Source of the DNA: Massilia sp. IC2-477
Lineage (GTDB): Bacteria; Pseudomonadota; Gammaproteobacteria; Burkholderiales; Burkholderiaceae_D
Direction: 5' to 3'
NCBI RefSeq assembly: GCF_020707265.1
Contig: NZ_JAJFEQ010000005.1
Span: forward strand, 124,001-188,000
DNA length: 64,000 nucleotides
The stretch's first letter is position 1; the number at the start of each line of letters is the position of its first letter. Both the position numbers and the translations under genes were made by a program. Shown in pieces: positions 49,032 through 57,407 of this stretch. The notes beneath the pieces were generated by a model that was given only the letters and a program-made list of their open reading frames with translations, did no database searches and was not told the origin of the DNA.

Positions 49032-49639
49032 TGACCGCGCCCGGCGCTGCCGACCCCGACGAACTGCTCCCCGCCTACGACGGCATCCGGCTGGCCGACG
49101 TGCGCATCGTGCGCACCCCTGGCGAGGCCGCTGCCGCCCTGGCGGCCCTGTCGCAGGCCGACGTGATCGGCTTCGACACCGAATCCAAGCCGACCTTCGC
49201 CAAGGGTGAAGTCTCGACCGGTCCGCACCTGGTGCAGCTCGCGACCGACGAGCTGGCCTACCTGTTCCAGATCGGCAGCGCAGCCAATGCACAAACCGCG
49301 CTCGAGGTGCTCAAGCCGGTGCTCGAGTCCGAGCAGATCCTGAAAGTGGGATTCGGCCTTGGGGACGACCTGAAGCGCCTGCGCGCCAAGCTGGGCGTGG
49401 AAGCACGCAATGTACTGGACCTGGCCACCGCCATGCGCCGCCGCGGCGAACGCAACACGCTCGGCGCCAAGACGGCAGTGGCGCGCTTCTTCGGCCAGCG
49501 CCTGCAGAAGTCGCGCCGCATCACCACCACCAACTGGGCCCTGCCCCAGCTGAGCGAAAAGCAGGTGCTGTACGCGGCCGACGACGCCCACGTGGCGCTG
49601 CGCCTGTACCGCTACTGGCATGCGAACCCGCCGGCTTAG
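49031..49639 (+). CDS. DEDDy-type 3'-5' exonuclease (RNase D/WRN exonuclease-like)
   Basis: The 202-residue single-domain exonuclease has Exo I FDTESKPTF (Asp and Glu metal ligands), Exo II VGFGLGDDLKRL and Exo III YAADDAHVALRLY with the Tyr that defines DEDDy enzymes. No HRDC domain, so it is shorter than RNase D. Substrate may be RNA or DNA. It overlaps the proQ stop by one base, a coupling that suggests a shared role in RNA metabolism. It is followed by an 84-base gap before the calcium-repeat protein gene. Confidence 0.9.
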   Translation: MTAPGAADPDELLPAYDGIRLADVRIVRTPGEAAAALAALSQADVIGFDTESKPTFAKGEVSTGPHLVQLATDELAYLFQIGSAANAQTALEVLKPVLESEQILKVGFGLGDDLKRLRAKLGVEARNVLDLATAMRRRGERNTLGAKTAVARFFGQRLQKSRRITTTNWALPQLSEKQVLYAADDAHVALRLYRYWHANPPA

Positions 49640-49723
49640 CGCTCGCAGGTTTTTTATTTTCTTTTAGCAATAACAACCCTACAATGAATTGTCGGGGTGA
49701 TTCCCCATTTCTACGCGACGAAC

Positions 49724-52105
49724 ATGGACTATCAAGGCAGCAAGGGCGACGACATCATTGACCAGCGGGCGCTCGGCCTGCCCGACGACACGCAGATCGA
49801 CGCCGGCGAGGGCAACGATACCGTCATCTTCGGACGCGCGACCGTGCTGGGCGGTCCGGGCAACGACCGCTACGTGTCCCTGGGCTCGTCCGGTGCCCTG
49901 GTATTCTGGACCTCGCCGCAAGGCATCAAGGTCGACCTGGCCAAAGGCACCGCCAGCGACGGCTTTGGCGGCACGGATACCTTGGAAGGCGTGGTCAACG
50001 TCCACGGTACCGGCTACGACGACGTCTTCATCGGCAACGCCAGCGACAACAGCTTCTTTGGCAATGGTGGCAGCGATACGTTCGATGGTAGCGCCGGCGT
50101 CGACGTCGTCAACTACCATGACGTGAAGTCGAGCGCGGTCGCGGTCAGCTACGACGCGCCCACCGACACCTTTACCATTATCAAAAAGCTTGCCAACGGC
50201 CAGTCGGCCGTCGACCGCCTGACCGGCATCGAGCGCATCCAGTTTGTCGGAGCGAACTCGGACCATGTCACGCTGGAGCGCGACCAGTTCACGCCGAACC
50301 AGGGCTTCATCCGCGCCGCGGCCGGGGTCAGCGCACCCTTGCCGGACAAGTCCTTCCTCAGCCAGATCAAGGCCGGCGATTTCAACGGCGACGGCCATGC
50401 CGACTGGATGCTCGCGGCCCAGTTCGGGACCGGCACCGCGCCGGCTCCCTTGTACTTCTTCCTGGGCGACGGCAAGGGACATTTCAGAAGCGCCGACGCC
50501 GACCTGCTTCCGGGTGGCGCACTGTCGATCGACGGCGGCGGACGTATCCTGGTGGCCGACTTCAACAAGGATGGGCGTTCCGACGTCTTCCAGTTCAACT
50601 TCGGCGACGACGCCCCGCCTTTCGATGGCGGCTACAACACGCTGCTGCTCTCGTCCGCGGCCGACGGCAAGCTGCACAACGTGTCGAGTACCCTGCCCCA
50701 GCTGCGGCAACTGAGCCACGCGGGCAGCGCCGCCGACCTCAACGGCGACGGCTATCTCGACCTGCTCATCAATACCTTGGGCCCGGGCGGCGACCTGCTC
50801 TACATCAACCAGGGCAACGGCCAGTTCACGCCACGCGCCGGCCTGCTGCCGGCAGTGGCACAAGCGCCGAACACCCATACCGCGTCCGGCATCGTCGACG
50901 TCAATGGCGACGGCGCGCTGGACCTGATCGTCGGCCGCTGGGACAACGGGCCATCCGAATCCTGGGTACTCCTGAATGACGGCAGCGGCAACTTCACGCG
51001 CCAGGCCCCTGTCACCCTGCCCGGCAGCGGTATCGCGCGCGAAATCGTCCTTGACATCCAGCCGATCGATCTGAACGGCGACAAGCTGCCGGACCTGATG
51101 CTGTCGGTGACGAACGGCGATCCCGCCAAGTTCTACCAGACCCCCGGCATCCAGCTGCTGCTGAACAAGGGACAGGGGCAGTTTGAAGACCAAACCGCGC
51201 AGCGCCTGCCGGCCTCGGTGCAGGCCAGCTTCGGCAAGGGCGGCTGGATCATGTCCCTGGAAGGCACCGACTTCAACAAGGACGGACGCGAGGACATCTT
51301 CGTGACCTCCGCGTCCGACCCCATCGATTCTTTCGTGCTGATGCAGCAGGCCGACGGTAGCTTCGCGCGCACCTGGACGTCGAATGGCGCCTCGCGCAGC
51401 ATCGCGCTCGACGCCAACAACGACGGCATGGACGACCTGGTCACCTTCTACATGGATGGGCGTCCGGTCGCGATCGACCTGAACGTGATGGGGAGCCAGC
51501 TGTCCGGCGGCGCGGGCAACGACCGCTTGACGGCCACTGCGGGCAGCGACGTACTGGACGGCCAGGCCGGATTCGACCTTGCGCGCATGGCGGGCAAGCG
51601 CGATGCCTACAGCATCGTCAAGTCGGCGGGCGGGTTCACGGTGCAGGAAACCGGCAAGGCATACAACACGGATTCGCTGCGCGGGATCGAGCGCCTGCTG
51701 TTCGACGATGTCGGAGTGGCCTTCGACATCGATGGCGCGGGCGGCCAGGCCTACCGCATCTACCAGGCGGCATTCAACCGCGCGCCGGATTCCGGGGGCA
51801 TCGGCTACTGGATCGGCGTCATGGACCGCGGCAGCAGCCTGGCTGACGTCGCGCTGTCATTCACCCAGTCGGACGAGTTCCGCGCCATGTACGGGGCGGC
51901 GCCGGGCAACCGTGAGATCGTCCAGCGCCTCTACCAGAACGTCCTGCACCGCGAGGGGGATACGGGCGGGATAGAGTACTGGACCGGGCTGCTGGAGCGG
52001 AAGACGCTGACGGTGGCGCAGGTCCTTGTCGGCTTCAGCGAAAGCACCGAGAACCAGGCGGCGCTGATCGGGAAGATCGAGAACGGCTTCGAGTATGGGC
52101 TGTGA
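49724..52105 (+). CDS. Large secreted or surface protein with RTX, VCBS/FG-GAP repeats and DUF4214
   Basis: The 793 residues have no signal peptide, which fits type I secretion. RTX-like GGPGNDRY motifs occur in the N-terminal 130 residues. A central propeller-like region follows, with at least seven calcium loops (DFNGDGHAD, DFNKDGRSD, DLNGDGYLD, DVNGDGALD, DLNGDKLPD, DFNKDGRED, DANNDGMDD). Another RTX motif (GGAGNDRLT) precedes two DUF4214 units (YRIYQAAFNRAPDSGGIGYW and RLYQNVLHREGDTGGIEYW). Start ATG 49724; a GTG at 49697 is possible. No secretion genes are adjacent. Probably a calcium-dependent adhesin or S-layer-like protein. Confidence 0.85.
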   Translation: MDYQGSKGDDIIDQRALGLPDDTQIDAGEGNDTVIFGRATVLGGPGNDRYVSLGSSGALVFWTSPQGIKVDLAKGTASDGFGGTDTLEGVVNVHGTGYDDVFIGNASDNSFFGNGGSDTFDGSAGVDVVNYHDVKSSAVAVSYDAPTDTFTIIKKLANGQSAVDRLTGIERIQFVGANSDHVTLERDQFTPNQGFIRAAAGVSAPLPDKSFLSQIKAGDFNGDGHADWMLAAQFGTGTAPAPLYFFLGDGKGHFRSADADLLPGGALSIDGGGRILVADFNKDGRSDVFQFNFGDDAPPFDGGYNTLLLSSAADGKLHNVSSTLPQLRQLSHAGSAADLNGDGYLDLLINTLGPGGDLLYINQGNGQFTPRAGLLPAVAQAPNTHTASGIVDVNGDGALDLIVGRWDNGPSESWVLLNDGSGNFTRQAPVTLPGSGIAREIVLDIQPIDLNGDKLPDLMLSVTNGDPAKFYQTPGIQLLLNKGQGQFEDQTAQRLPASVQASFGKGGWIMSLEGTDFNKDGREDIFVTSASDPIDSFVLMQQADGSFARTWTSNGASRSIALDANNDGMDDLVTFYMDGRPVAIDLNVMGSQLSGGAGNDRLTATAGSDVLDGQAGFDLARMAGKRDAYSIVKSAGGFTVQETGKAYNTDSLRGIERLLFDDVGVAFDIDGAGGQAYRIYQAAFNRAPDSGGIGYWIGVMDRGSSLADVALSFTQSDEFRAMYGAAPGNREIVQRLYQNVLHREGDTGGIEYWTGLLERKTLTVAQVLVGFSESTENQAALIGKIENGFEYGL

Positions 52106-52123
52106 TGGCGCCCACGCTACGCA

Positions 52124-52855
52124 CTAGGCGGCGCGCTTCCTGACCACGAAATAGGCTTCCGGGCAGATCGCCGTTCCCAGCAGTGGGAACGGGCTGGCGC
52201 TCGCCTTCGTCACCGCGAACTGCTCGCCCAGGGCCTTGCGGAATACGCGGTGGTCGAAACCCATGTGCTCGTTGTGGACCTCGACGTCGGGCGGCAGGTA
52301 ACCGATCGGGCGGTCCTTCGGCGGCATGCCGAGCGTTGCCTTCAGGACGTGCATCGGCTTCGCATCATAGGCGCCATATCGCCGGCTCATGCGGAACATG
52401 CCCTTGTACAGGGCCGGCAGGCCGACTTCGACCGGCACGCCGAACACGGCCTCGCCGTCTTCCCTCAAGAGTGCCCCCACTTCGCCCAGCGACCTGGCGC
52501 GCATCGACAGCGGGATGTGCTCGAACACCTCGAGGCAGAACAGCAGGTCGACCTGCCCTTGCGGGATGGTGTCGAAGGAAGCGTGGAACTCGACCCGGGG
52601 CAGGCCTTTCAGCTCGATCTTCGCCTCTTCCAGCAGGTCCGAACAGGGCTCGTAGCAGATGATGGTCGCGTTGGGATATTCATGGACCAGGTACTTGCAC
52701 AGCTCACCGCTGCCGGCGCCGAAATCGAGGACGCAGCGTACGGACTCGCGCGCCTGTTGCGCGAAGCCGATCGCGCTGTGCAGGCGCTGCTGCTGCAGCC
52801 AGCGTTTGATCGGATTGCGGTCCCTGAACACCCCTTCCGTATAACTCACTCCCAT
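52124..52855 (-). CDS. Class I SAM-dependent methyltransferase
   Basis: The 243-residue soluble protein has the SAM-binding motif I VLDFGAGSGELCKYL, an acidic residue at motif II (CYEPCSDLLEEA) and CLEVFEHIP as motif IV/post-I. This is the UbiE/glycan-methyltransferase style. The C-terminal half has aromatic and basic residues (MFRMSRRYGAYDAKPMHVL). The substrate is unknown. It diverges from the cytochrome genes, with 103 bases between, and no biosynthetic cluster surrounds it. Confidence 0.82.
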   Translation of the reverse strand: MGVSYTEGVFRDRNPIKRWLQQQRLHSAIGFAQQARESVRCVLDFGAGSGELCKYLVHEYPNATIICYEPCSDLLEEAKIELKGLPRVEFHASFDTIPQGQVDLLFCLEVFEHIPLSMRARSLGEVGALLREDGEAVFGVPVEVGLPALYKGMFRMSRRYGAYDAKPMHVLKATLGMPPKDRPIGYLPPDVEVHNEHMGFDHRVFRKALGEQFAVTKASASPFPLLGTAICPEAYFVVRKRAA

Positions 52856-52915
52856 CCTGCGCCCCAGCGGTCCAAAGGGAGGGGATTATAGCAAGGCGAC
52901 GAACACCCTCAACTC

Positions 52916-52931
52916 GATAAGCGTTATCATT
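52916..52931. promoter_or_regulatory. Fur-box-like inverted repeat upstream of the cytochrome genes
   Basis: GATAAGCGTTATCATT contains GATAA-N3-TTATC and, read on the minus strand, matches 13 of 16 positions of the core Fur site AATGATAATCATTATC. It is 28 bases before the first cytochrome ATG and between divergent genes. Iron control of heme proteins is plausible but unproven. Confidence 0.35.
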
Positions 52932-52958
52932 CGGGCATTGCTACTGCCGGGTTCACTC

Positions 52959-53669
52959 ATGAGTCATCGTCGTACGCTGTTTGTCGGTCTAACGCTGGCT
53001 GCAGGCGCCTTGCATGCCGCACCCCAGACAGTTCCCGACACCCTCGCCCAGCGCCTGGTCGCCTGCACGTCCTGCCACGCCCGCGTGGACGCGCGCGGCA
53101 ATCCGGTCAACGACAGCTACTTCCCGCGCATTGCCGGCAAGCCGGCCGGCTACCTGTACCACCAGTTGCTCAACTTCCGCGAAGGCCGGCGCCAGTACCC
53201 GCTCATGACCTACCTGGTCGACCACCTGCCCGACCCTTACCTGCGCGAGATCGCCGGCTACTATGCTGCCCAGCCGCCGGCCGCGCATGCCCCTGAGACG
53301 ACCAACGCCGCACCCCAGGTGCTGGAACGCGGCCGCCAGCTCGTGATGAACGGCGACAGCGCGCGCAAGGTCCCGGCCTGCGTGGCCTGCCACGGCCTGC
53401 GCCTGACCGGCGTGGAGCCCGGCATCCCCGGCCTGCTCGGCCTGCCGCGCGACTACGTCAACGCACAGTTCGGCGCCTGGCGCAACAAGGCGCGCCGCGC
53501 CCATGCGCCCGACTGCATGGCCGAGGTCACGGCGCGCCTCTCGCTCGAGGATGTGAACGCCGTCTCGAGCTGGCTGGCGGCCCAGCCGGTCCCCGCCGAT
53601 CCGCGTCCGGCGGCAGCGATCGCCCGTCCCCTGCCCTTGGCATGCGGCAGCGCCCCGGAGCAGCCATGA
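52959..53669 (+). CDS. Diheme cytochrome c (c4-like)
   Basis: The 236 residues start with a signal peptide (1-22). Two CxxCH heme sites are at C36-H40 (CTSCH) and C141-H145 (CVACH). YFPRIAGKPAGYLYHQLLNFREGRR is typical of cytochrome c4. Periplasmic electron carrier. Its stop overlaps the start of the triheme gene (ATGA), so both are made together. No dehydrogenase or oxidase gene lies next to them. A Fur-box-like site precedes it. Confidence 0.9.
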   Translation: MSHRRTLFVGLTLAAGALHAAPQTVPDTLAQRLVACTSCHARVDARGNPVNDSYFPRIAGKPAGYLYHQLLNFREGRRQYPLMTYLVDHLPDPYLREIAGYYAAQPPAAHAPETTNAAPQVLERGRQLVMNGDSARKVPACVACHGLRLTGVEPGIPGLLGLPRDYVNAQFGAWRNKARRAHAPDCMAEVTARLSLEDVNAVSSWLAAQPVPADPRPAAAIARPLPLACGSAPEQP

Positions 53670-54925
53670 AGAAGCTCGCCCTGCTCCTTGCCGCCCTCGC
53701 TGTCGTCCTGGTGGCCATCGCCTGGCCGCGCGAAGACTTCGTCGCCTCGACCTCGCCCGCCGCCTGGGGCCCGTCACCCGAAAACATCGCGCGCGGCGCC
53801 TACCTCGCACGCGCCGGCGACTGCATTGCCTGCCACACGGCGCGCGGCGGCGCGGAGTATGCCGGCGGGCGGGCGCTGGACACGCCCTTCGGCCGCCTCT
53901 ACGGCCCCAACCTGACACCGGACATGGAGACCGGCATCGGCGCCTGGTCTGCCGACGACTTCTGGAACGCCCTGCACAACGGCAAGTCGCGCGACGGCCG
54001 CCTGCTCTACCCGGCCTTCCCCTACACGAACTACACCAAGGTCTCGCGCGCGGATTCGGACGCCCTGTATGCGTACTTCCGCAGCCTGGCGCCGCAGCGC
54101 CAGCCCAACAGGCCGCACGAACTGGACTTCCCCTACGACCAGCAGGCGCTGCTGGCAGGCTGGCGCCTGCTCTACTTCAAGCCGGCCACCTTCACGCCGC
54201 AGCCGCAGCGCGGCCTCGAGTGGAACCGCGGCGCCTACTTGGTCGAAGGCCTGGGCCACTGCAGCGCATGCCACAGCACCCGGAACCGGCTGGGAGCCTC
54301 AGGCGAGACCCTGTCGGGCGGCCTGATTCCGACCATCGGCTGGTACGCCCCATCATTGACTGCGAGCGGCGAAGCCGGCCTGGGCGACTGGGACAAGCAG
54401 CACATCGTCGCGCTGCTCCAGACCGGCATCTCGCCGCGCGGCAGCGCCACCGGCCCGATGGCCGAAGTGGTGGCGCGCAGCCTGCAGCACCTGAGCCCGA
54501 ACGACCTTGGCGCGATGGCGACCTACCTGAAGTCACTGCCGCCGACCGACGCGCCACGCCAGGACAGCGGCGAGCGCGCCAGCGAGCAGCTGCTGGCCGA
54601 AGGGCGCCGCCTGTACGGGTCTTACTGCGTGGACTGCCATGGCGCCGACGGCAAGGGCAAGGCCCCGGCCTACCCGCCACTGGCCGGCAACCGCGCCGTC
54701 ACCATGACCCCGGCCGTGAACGCGATCCGCATCGTGCTCAATGGCGGCTTCCCGCCGGGCACCGCGGGCAATCCACGGCCGTATGGCATGCCGCCCTACA
54801 GCCATGAGCTGAACGACGCCCAGGTGGCCGCGGTGCTGACCTATGTGCGGGGCAGTTGGGGCAACGATGCGCCGCCGGTGTTGACGCCGGATGTCAACCG
54901 GTATCGTAGCGTGCCGCTGGACTAG
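53666..54925 (+). CDS. Triheme membrane-anchored cytochrome c (AdhB/gluconate dehydrogenase type)
   Basis: The 419 residues have an N-terminal membrane segment (about 4-20) and three CxxCH sites at C53-H57 (CIACH), C199-H203 (CSACH) and C321-H325 (CVDCH). Features such as YAGGRALDTPFGRLYGPNLTPD and GTGIGAWS-like loops match the cytochrome subunits of membrane alcohol, aldehyde or gluconate dehydrogenases, which pass electrons to ubiquinone. Here no dehydrogenase subunit is adjacent, so the partner is encoded elsewhere or the upstream c4-like protein feeds it. Coupled by ATGA to the diheme gene. Confidence 0.9.
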   Translation: MKKLALLLAALAVVLVAIAWPREDFVASTSPAAWGPSPENIARGAYLARAGDCIACHTARGGAEYAGGRALDTPFGRLYGPNLTPDMETGIGAWSADDFWNALHNGKSRDGRLLYPAFPYTNYTKVSRADSDALYAYFRSLAPQRQPNRPHELDFPYDQQALLAGWRLLYFKPATFTPQPQRGLEWNRGAYLVEGLGHCSACHSTRNRLGASGETLSGGLIPTIGWYAPSLTASGEAGLGDWDKQHIVALLQTGISPRGSATGPMAEVVARSLQHLSPNDLGAMATYLKSLPPTDAPRQDSGERASEQLLAEGRRLYGSYCVDCHGADGKGKAPAYPPLAGNRAVTMTPAVNAIRIVLNGGFPPGTAGNPRPYGMPPYSHELNDAQVAAVLTYVRGSWGNDAPPVLTPDVNRYRSVPLD

Positions 54926-54937
54926 GAGGAACAGCAG

Positions 54938-55504
54938 ATGAAGATGTCGAAGAACGCCTCCGCTAGTGCGCCGCTGGAGCCTCATCCGGGCCGGAACAGC
55001 GTCACATCGCCGCTCACGCGTCGGCTACCGAAAGACAGTGGCGATGTTGCCGCGGCCGCGGAGCTCGTGGCCCTTGGCTACCCGACGGTCGCGCCGGTCC
55101 TGCCGCATCTTTTTCAATGGCTGGAGACCAGCGGGTCGCCCGTCGAAATGGTGCTCCGCCCCTTCTTTTCGTCGCTGGGCGCGCCGGCGCGCGACCTGGC
55201 CTGCGAGGCGCTCCTTCGCCACAACAAGCCCGCGGTGAAGCACTGCCTGCTGCGTTACATCCTGCCGCACTGGCCCAGGGAAGTGCTCGTCACCCTGCCG
55301 CTGGAAGGCTACCTCTACTCCGGCGATGCGCATGGCCTGGATGTGTGGGCACTGAAACTGATGGTCGAAAAGCGCATCCCGACGCACGATGGGCTCCGGG
55401 GCCTGGCTGCGGCAAAGGCGTTCAAAACGGCCCACTACGAAGCGCTCCTGGCCGTACTCGACAAGCTGGAGCCGCCCGAGGACGACGCACGGGCACCCGC
55501 TTGA
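54938..55504 (+). CDS. DUF5071-like protein of the cytochrome transcript
   Basis: The 188-residue soluble protein lacks a signal peptide. LPKDSGDVAAAAELVALGYPTVAPVLPHLFQWLETSGSPV resembles DUF5071 proteins, small helical-repeat folds of unknown role. I assign it only by that opening and the helix-rich pattern. A very strong ribosome site, AGGAGGA, begins one base before the cytochrome stop ends and supports the ATG at 54938. Co-transcription with the cytochromes is likely; a functional link is not shown. Confidence 0.6.
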   Translation: MKMSKNASASAPLEPHPGRNSVTSPLTRRLPKDSGDVAAAAELVALGYPTVAPVLPHLFQWLETSGSPVEMVLRPFFSSLGAPARDLACEALLRHNKPAVKHCLLRYILPHWPREVLVTLPLEGYLYSGDAHGLDVWALKLMVEKRIPTHDGLRGLAAAKAFKTAHYEALLAVLDKLEPPEDDARAPA

Positions 55505-55528
55505 CGCAGGTGCCGGCAGGGTTCCGCC

Positions 55529-56293
55529 TCAATCGATCAGCGTCTTCACCATCACCCGCCCATCCGGCAGCGGGCTTTCCTGGCGCAGCATCAGCTGGCT
55601 GCCCTTGGCAAACCAGAAGGTCGATTCGCTGCCCGGGCGGTTGTAGTCGGTCTTGAGCACCCAGCAGTCGACCGGACCGGCCGGGCCGGCAATGGTGGCC
55701 GAGCCGGTGACGCGGAAGCTGTAGCGCTGCGGCGGCGCCGTGCCGCCCGGATGGTAGAAGTTGATGCGCGCATCAAAGCTCTCGGCGAGCGGCAACGCCT
55801 GCAGGAGCTCGATGTCGGTCTCGAAGTTGTAGGTCGGCTCGCTCGACGCCACGTTCAGGTCCTTCTGCGTGTTGTCCGCCAGCTCGCGCATGCCGGTGAT
55901 TTTGTCCGGTGCGAACACGAAGCCTTCGACCACGCGCTTGCCATCGCGCTCGCTGATGCGCTCGTGGCTCAGCGGGCGAAAGCTGCCGGTCTCGAACCAG
56001 GAATCGTAGGTGCGCACCGAGGGCGTGGGCAGCACGCCGTCCCAACGCTGGACGATGCGCATCAGCTTCTTGCCGTCGCGCTCCTCGAAGCGGATCTCGC
56101 GGGCCCAGATGTCGATCGGCTGGTTGGCGCCGCCAGGTGTGCGCATGAAGCGCAGGTAGTGGTGGGTGCCCGGCTTGAGCAGGGCAAAGCGCGGCAGCGG
56201 CGTGCCGACGTCCACGTTCTGGACGGCGGCGTGCGCGGACAGGGTCAGGGTGGTGGCGGCGAGGGCCAGCAGGCAATGGCGGATGGTGCGCAT
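55529..56293 (-). CDS. Exported protein, DUF3108-like
   Basis: The 254 residues start with a signal peptide (MRTIRHCLLALAATTLTLSAHA). The rest is predicted mostly beta. Features: LRFMRTPGGANQPIDIW, RDGKKLMRIVQRWDG, TYDSWFETGSFRPLSHER and VDCWVLKTDYN. The W/F-rich pattern with a late PVDCWVLKTDY resembles DUF3108 proteins, of unknown role in the periplasm. It is placed between the converging DUF5071-like gene and an upstream exporter gene on the same strand, 98 bases from the latter. Confidence 0.6.
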   Translation of the reverse strand: MRTIRHCLLALAATTLTLSAHAAVQNVDVGTPLPRFALLKPGTHHYLRFMRTPGGANQPIDIWAREIRFEERDGKKLMRIVQRWDGVLPTPSVRTYDSWFETGSFRPLSHERISERDGKRVVEGFVFAPDKITGMRELADNTQKDLNVASSEPTYNFETDIELLQALPLAESFDARINFYHPGGTAPPQRYSFRVTGSATIAGPAGPVDCWVLKTDYNRPGSESTFWFAKGSQLMLRQESPLPDGRVMVKTLID

Positions 56294-56391
56294 GGAATCT
56301 CCTTGGGGATACCGGACCGAGTATCGCCCCGCGTCATCCACCATGGCAACCGGAAATGGATATGCATGCGTCACCAATGCGGCATGCATGC

Positions 56392-57276
56392 TCACGCCGC
56401 CTGTGCGCGCCGCCAGAAGGCCAGCCGCGCGCCGAAGAACATCACCGCGATCCCTGACAGGATGCATAGCGCCGCCAGCAGCTTGGCGCCACCGATGGTT
56501 TCGCCGTAGACCAGGTGCGAGGTGAACAGGCCCGCCACCGGCACCAGCAGCGACAGCGGCGCGACCTGGCTCACCGGGTAGGTTTTCATCAGCGAATTCC
56601 ACACCCAGTAGCCGAACAGCGTCGTCACCCAGGCCTGGAAGGCGATCGAGAACATGGCCTTTGGCCCCAGGTTCGTCGCCAGGCTGGCGAGCGGCGCCAG
56701 TCCCTTGACGCACAAGGTCAGGACAACCAGCGCCAGCGTCGCGAAAGCGCAGGCCCACACCAGGAAGGCGAACATGTCCGAAGGCCGCGCCTGGCGCACG
56801 ATCACGTTGCAGACTGCCCAGGCAAACGCGGCGACCAGGATCAGCACCATGCCCCAGCTGCTCCCGCCGGCGTCGCCGGCCAACAGGATGATCGCCAGGC
56901 CGGCGCCGGCGATCGCCATTCCCAGCCACTGCTGCCTGCCGATGCGTTCGCCCAGCACGAGGCTGGCCAGGACGATGGTGAAGAAGGCGCTCAGCTGCAG
57001 CAGCAGCGAGGCCAGTCCGGCCGGCACACCCACGTGGATGCCGAGGTTGACGAGGCCCCACAGGCCGCCGCCGAACAGCGCGCCGTAGCCCGCCACGTAG
57101 CGCAGGCGGGTGCTGGGTCGCGGCACCAGCAGCACCAGCGGGAAAGCGCTCAGGGCGAAGCGCGCGCATGCGAGGGCGAAGGGATCGACGTCGGCCAGTC
57201 CGAGCCGGATCACCGAGAAGTTGGCGCCCCAGATCGCGGTAACGAGGATGCCGAGCAGGATGTGTTTGATAGCCAT
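56392..57276 (-). CDS. EamA-family (DMT) metabolite exporter
   Basis: The 294-residue membrane protein has ten predicted helices in two EamA repeats. Landmarks: ILVTAIWGANFSVIRLGL at the start, GLWGLVNLGIHVGVPAGLASLLLQLSAF in the first repeat and VSQVAPLSLLVPVAGLF in the second. It resembles amino-acid/metabolite exporters of the YdcZ/RhaT superfamily branch EamA. It faces a LysR gene with 131 bases between, so that regulator likely controls it. Confidence 0.9.
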   Translation of the reverse strand: MAIKHILLGILVTAIWGANFSVIRLGLADVDPFALACARFALSAFPLVLLVPRPSTRLRYVAGYGALFGGGLWGLVNLGIHVGVPAGLASLLLQLSAFFTIVLASLVLGERIGRQQWLGMAIAGAGLAIILLAGDAGGSSWGMVLILVAAFAWAVCNVIVRQARPSDMFAFLVWACAFATLALVVLTLCVKGLAPLASLATNLGPKAMFSIAFQAWVTTLFGYWVWNSLMKTYPVSQVAPLSLLVPVAGLFTSHLVYGETIGGAKLLAALCILSGIAVMFFGARLAFWRRAQAA

Positions 57277-57407
57277 GGGAGTCTTTCTGGTCGAGGTGCG
57301 GTGCTACTCTACGAAGCTGTGGCGAAGGAGTCCAATCATTTTTCGGAGCCTGCATTCAGGATTGCTGATGTGTAGAATCCCGGGATAGCCACGTTCCGGA
57401 AAACCCC

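Noticed and set aside
52107-52121. Another copy of the hairpin repeat after the calcium-repeat gene
   Set aside because: Only one arm is present (complement CGTAGCGTGGGCGCC) with no partner; it may be a remnant but cannot be called from one arm.
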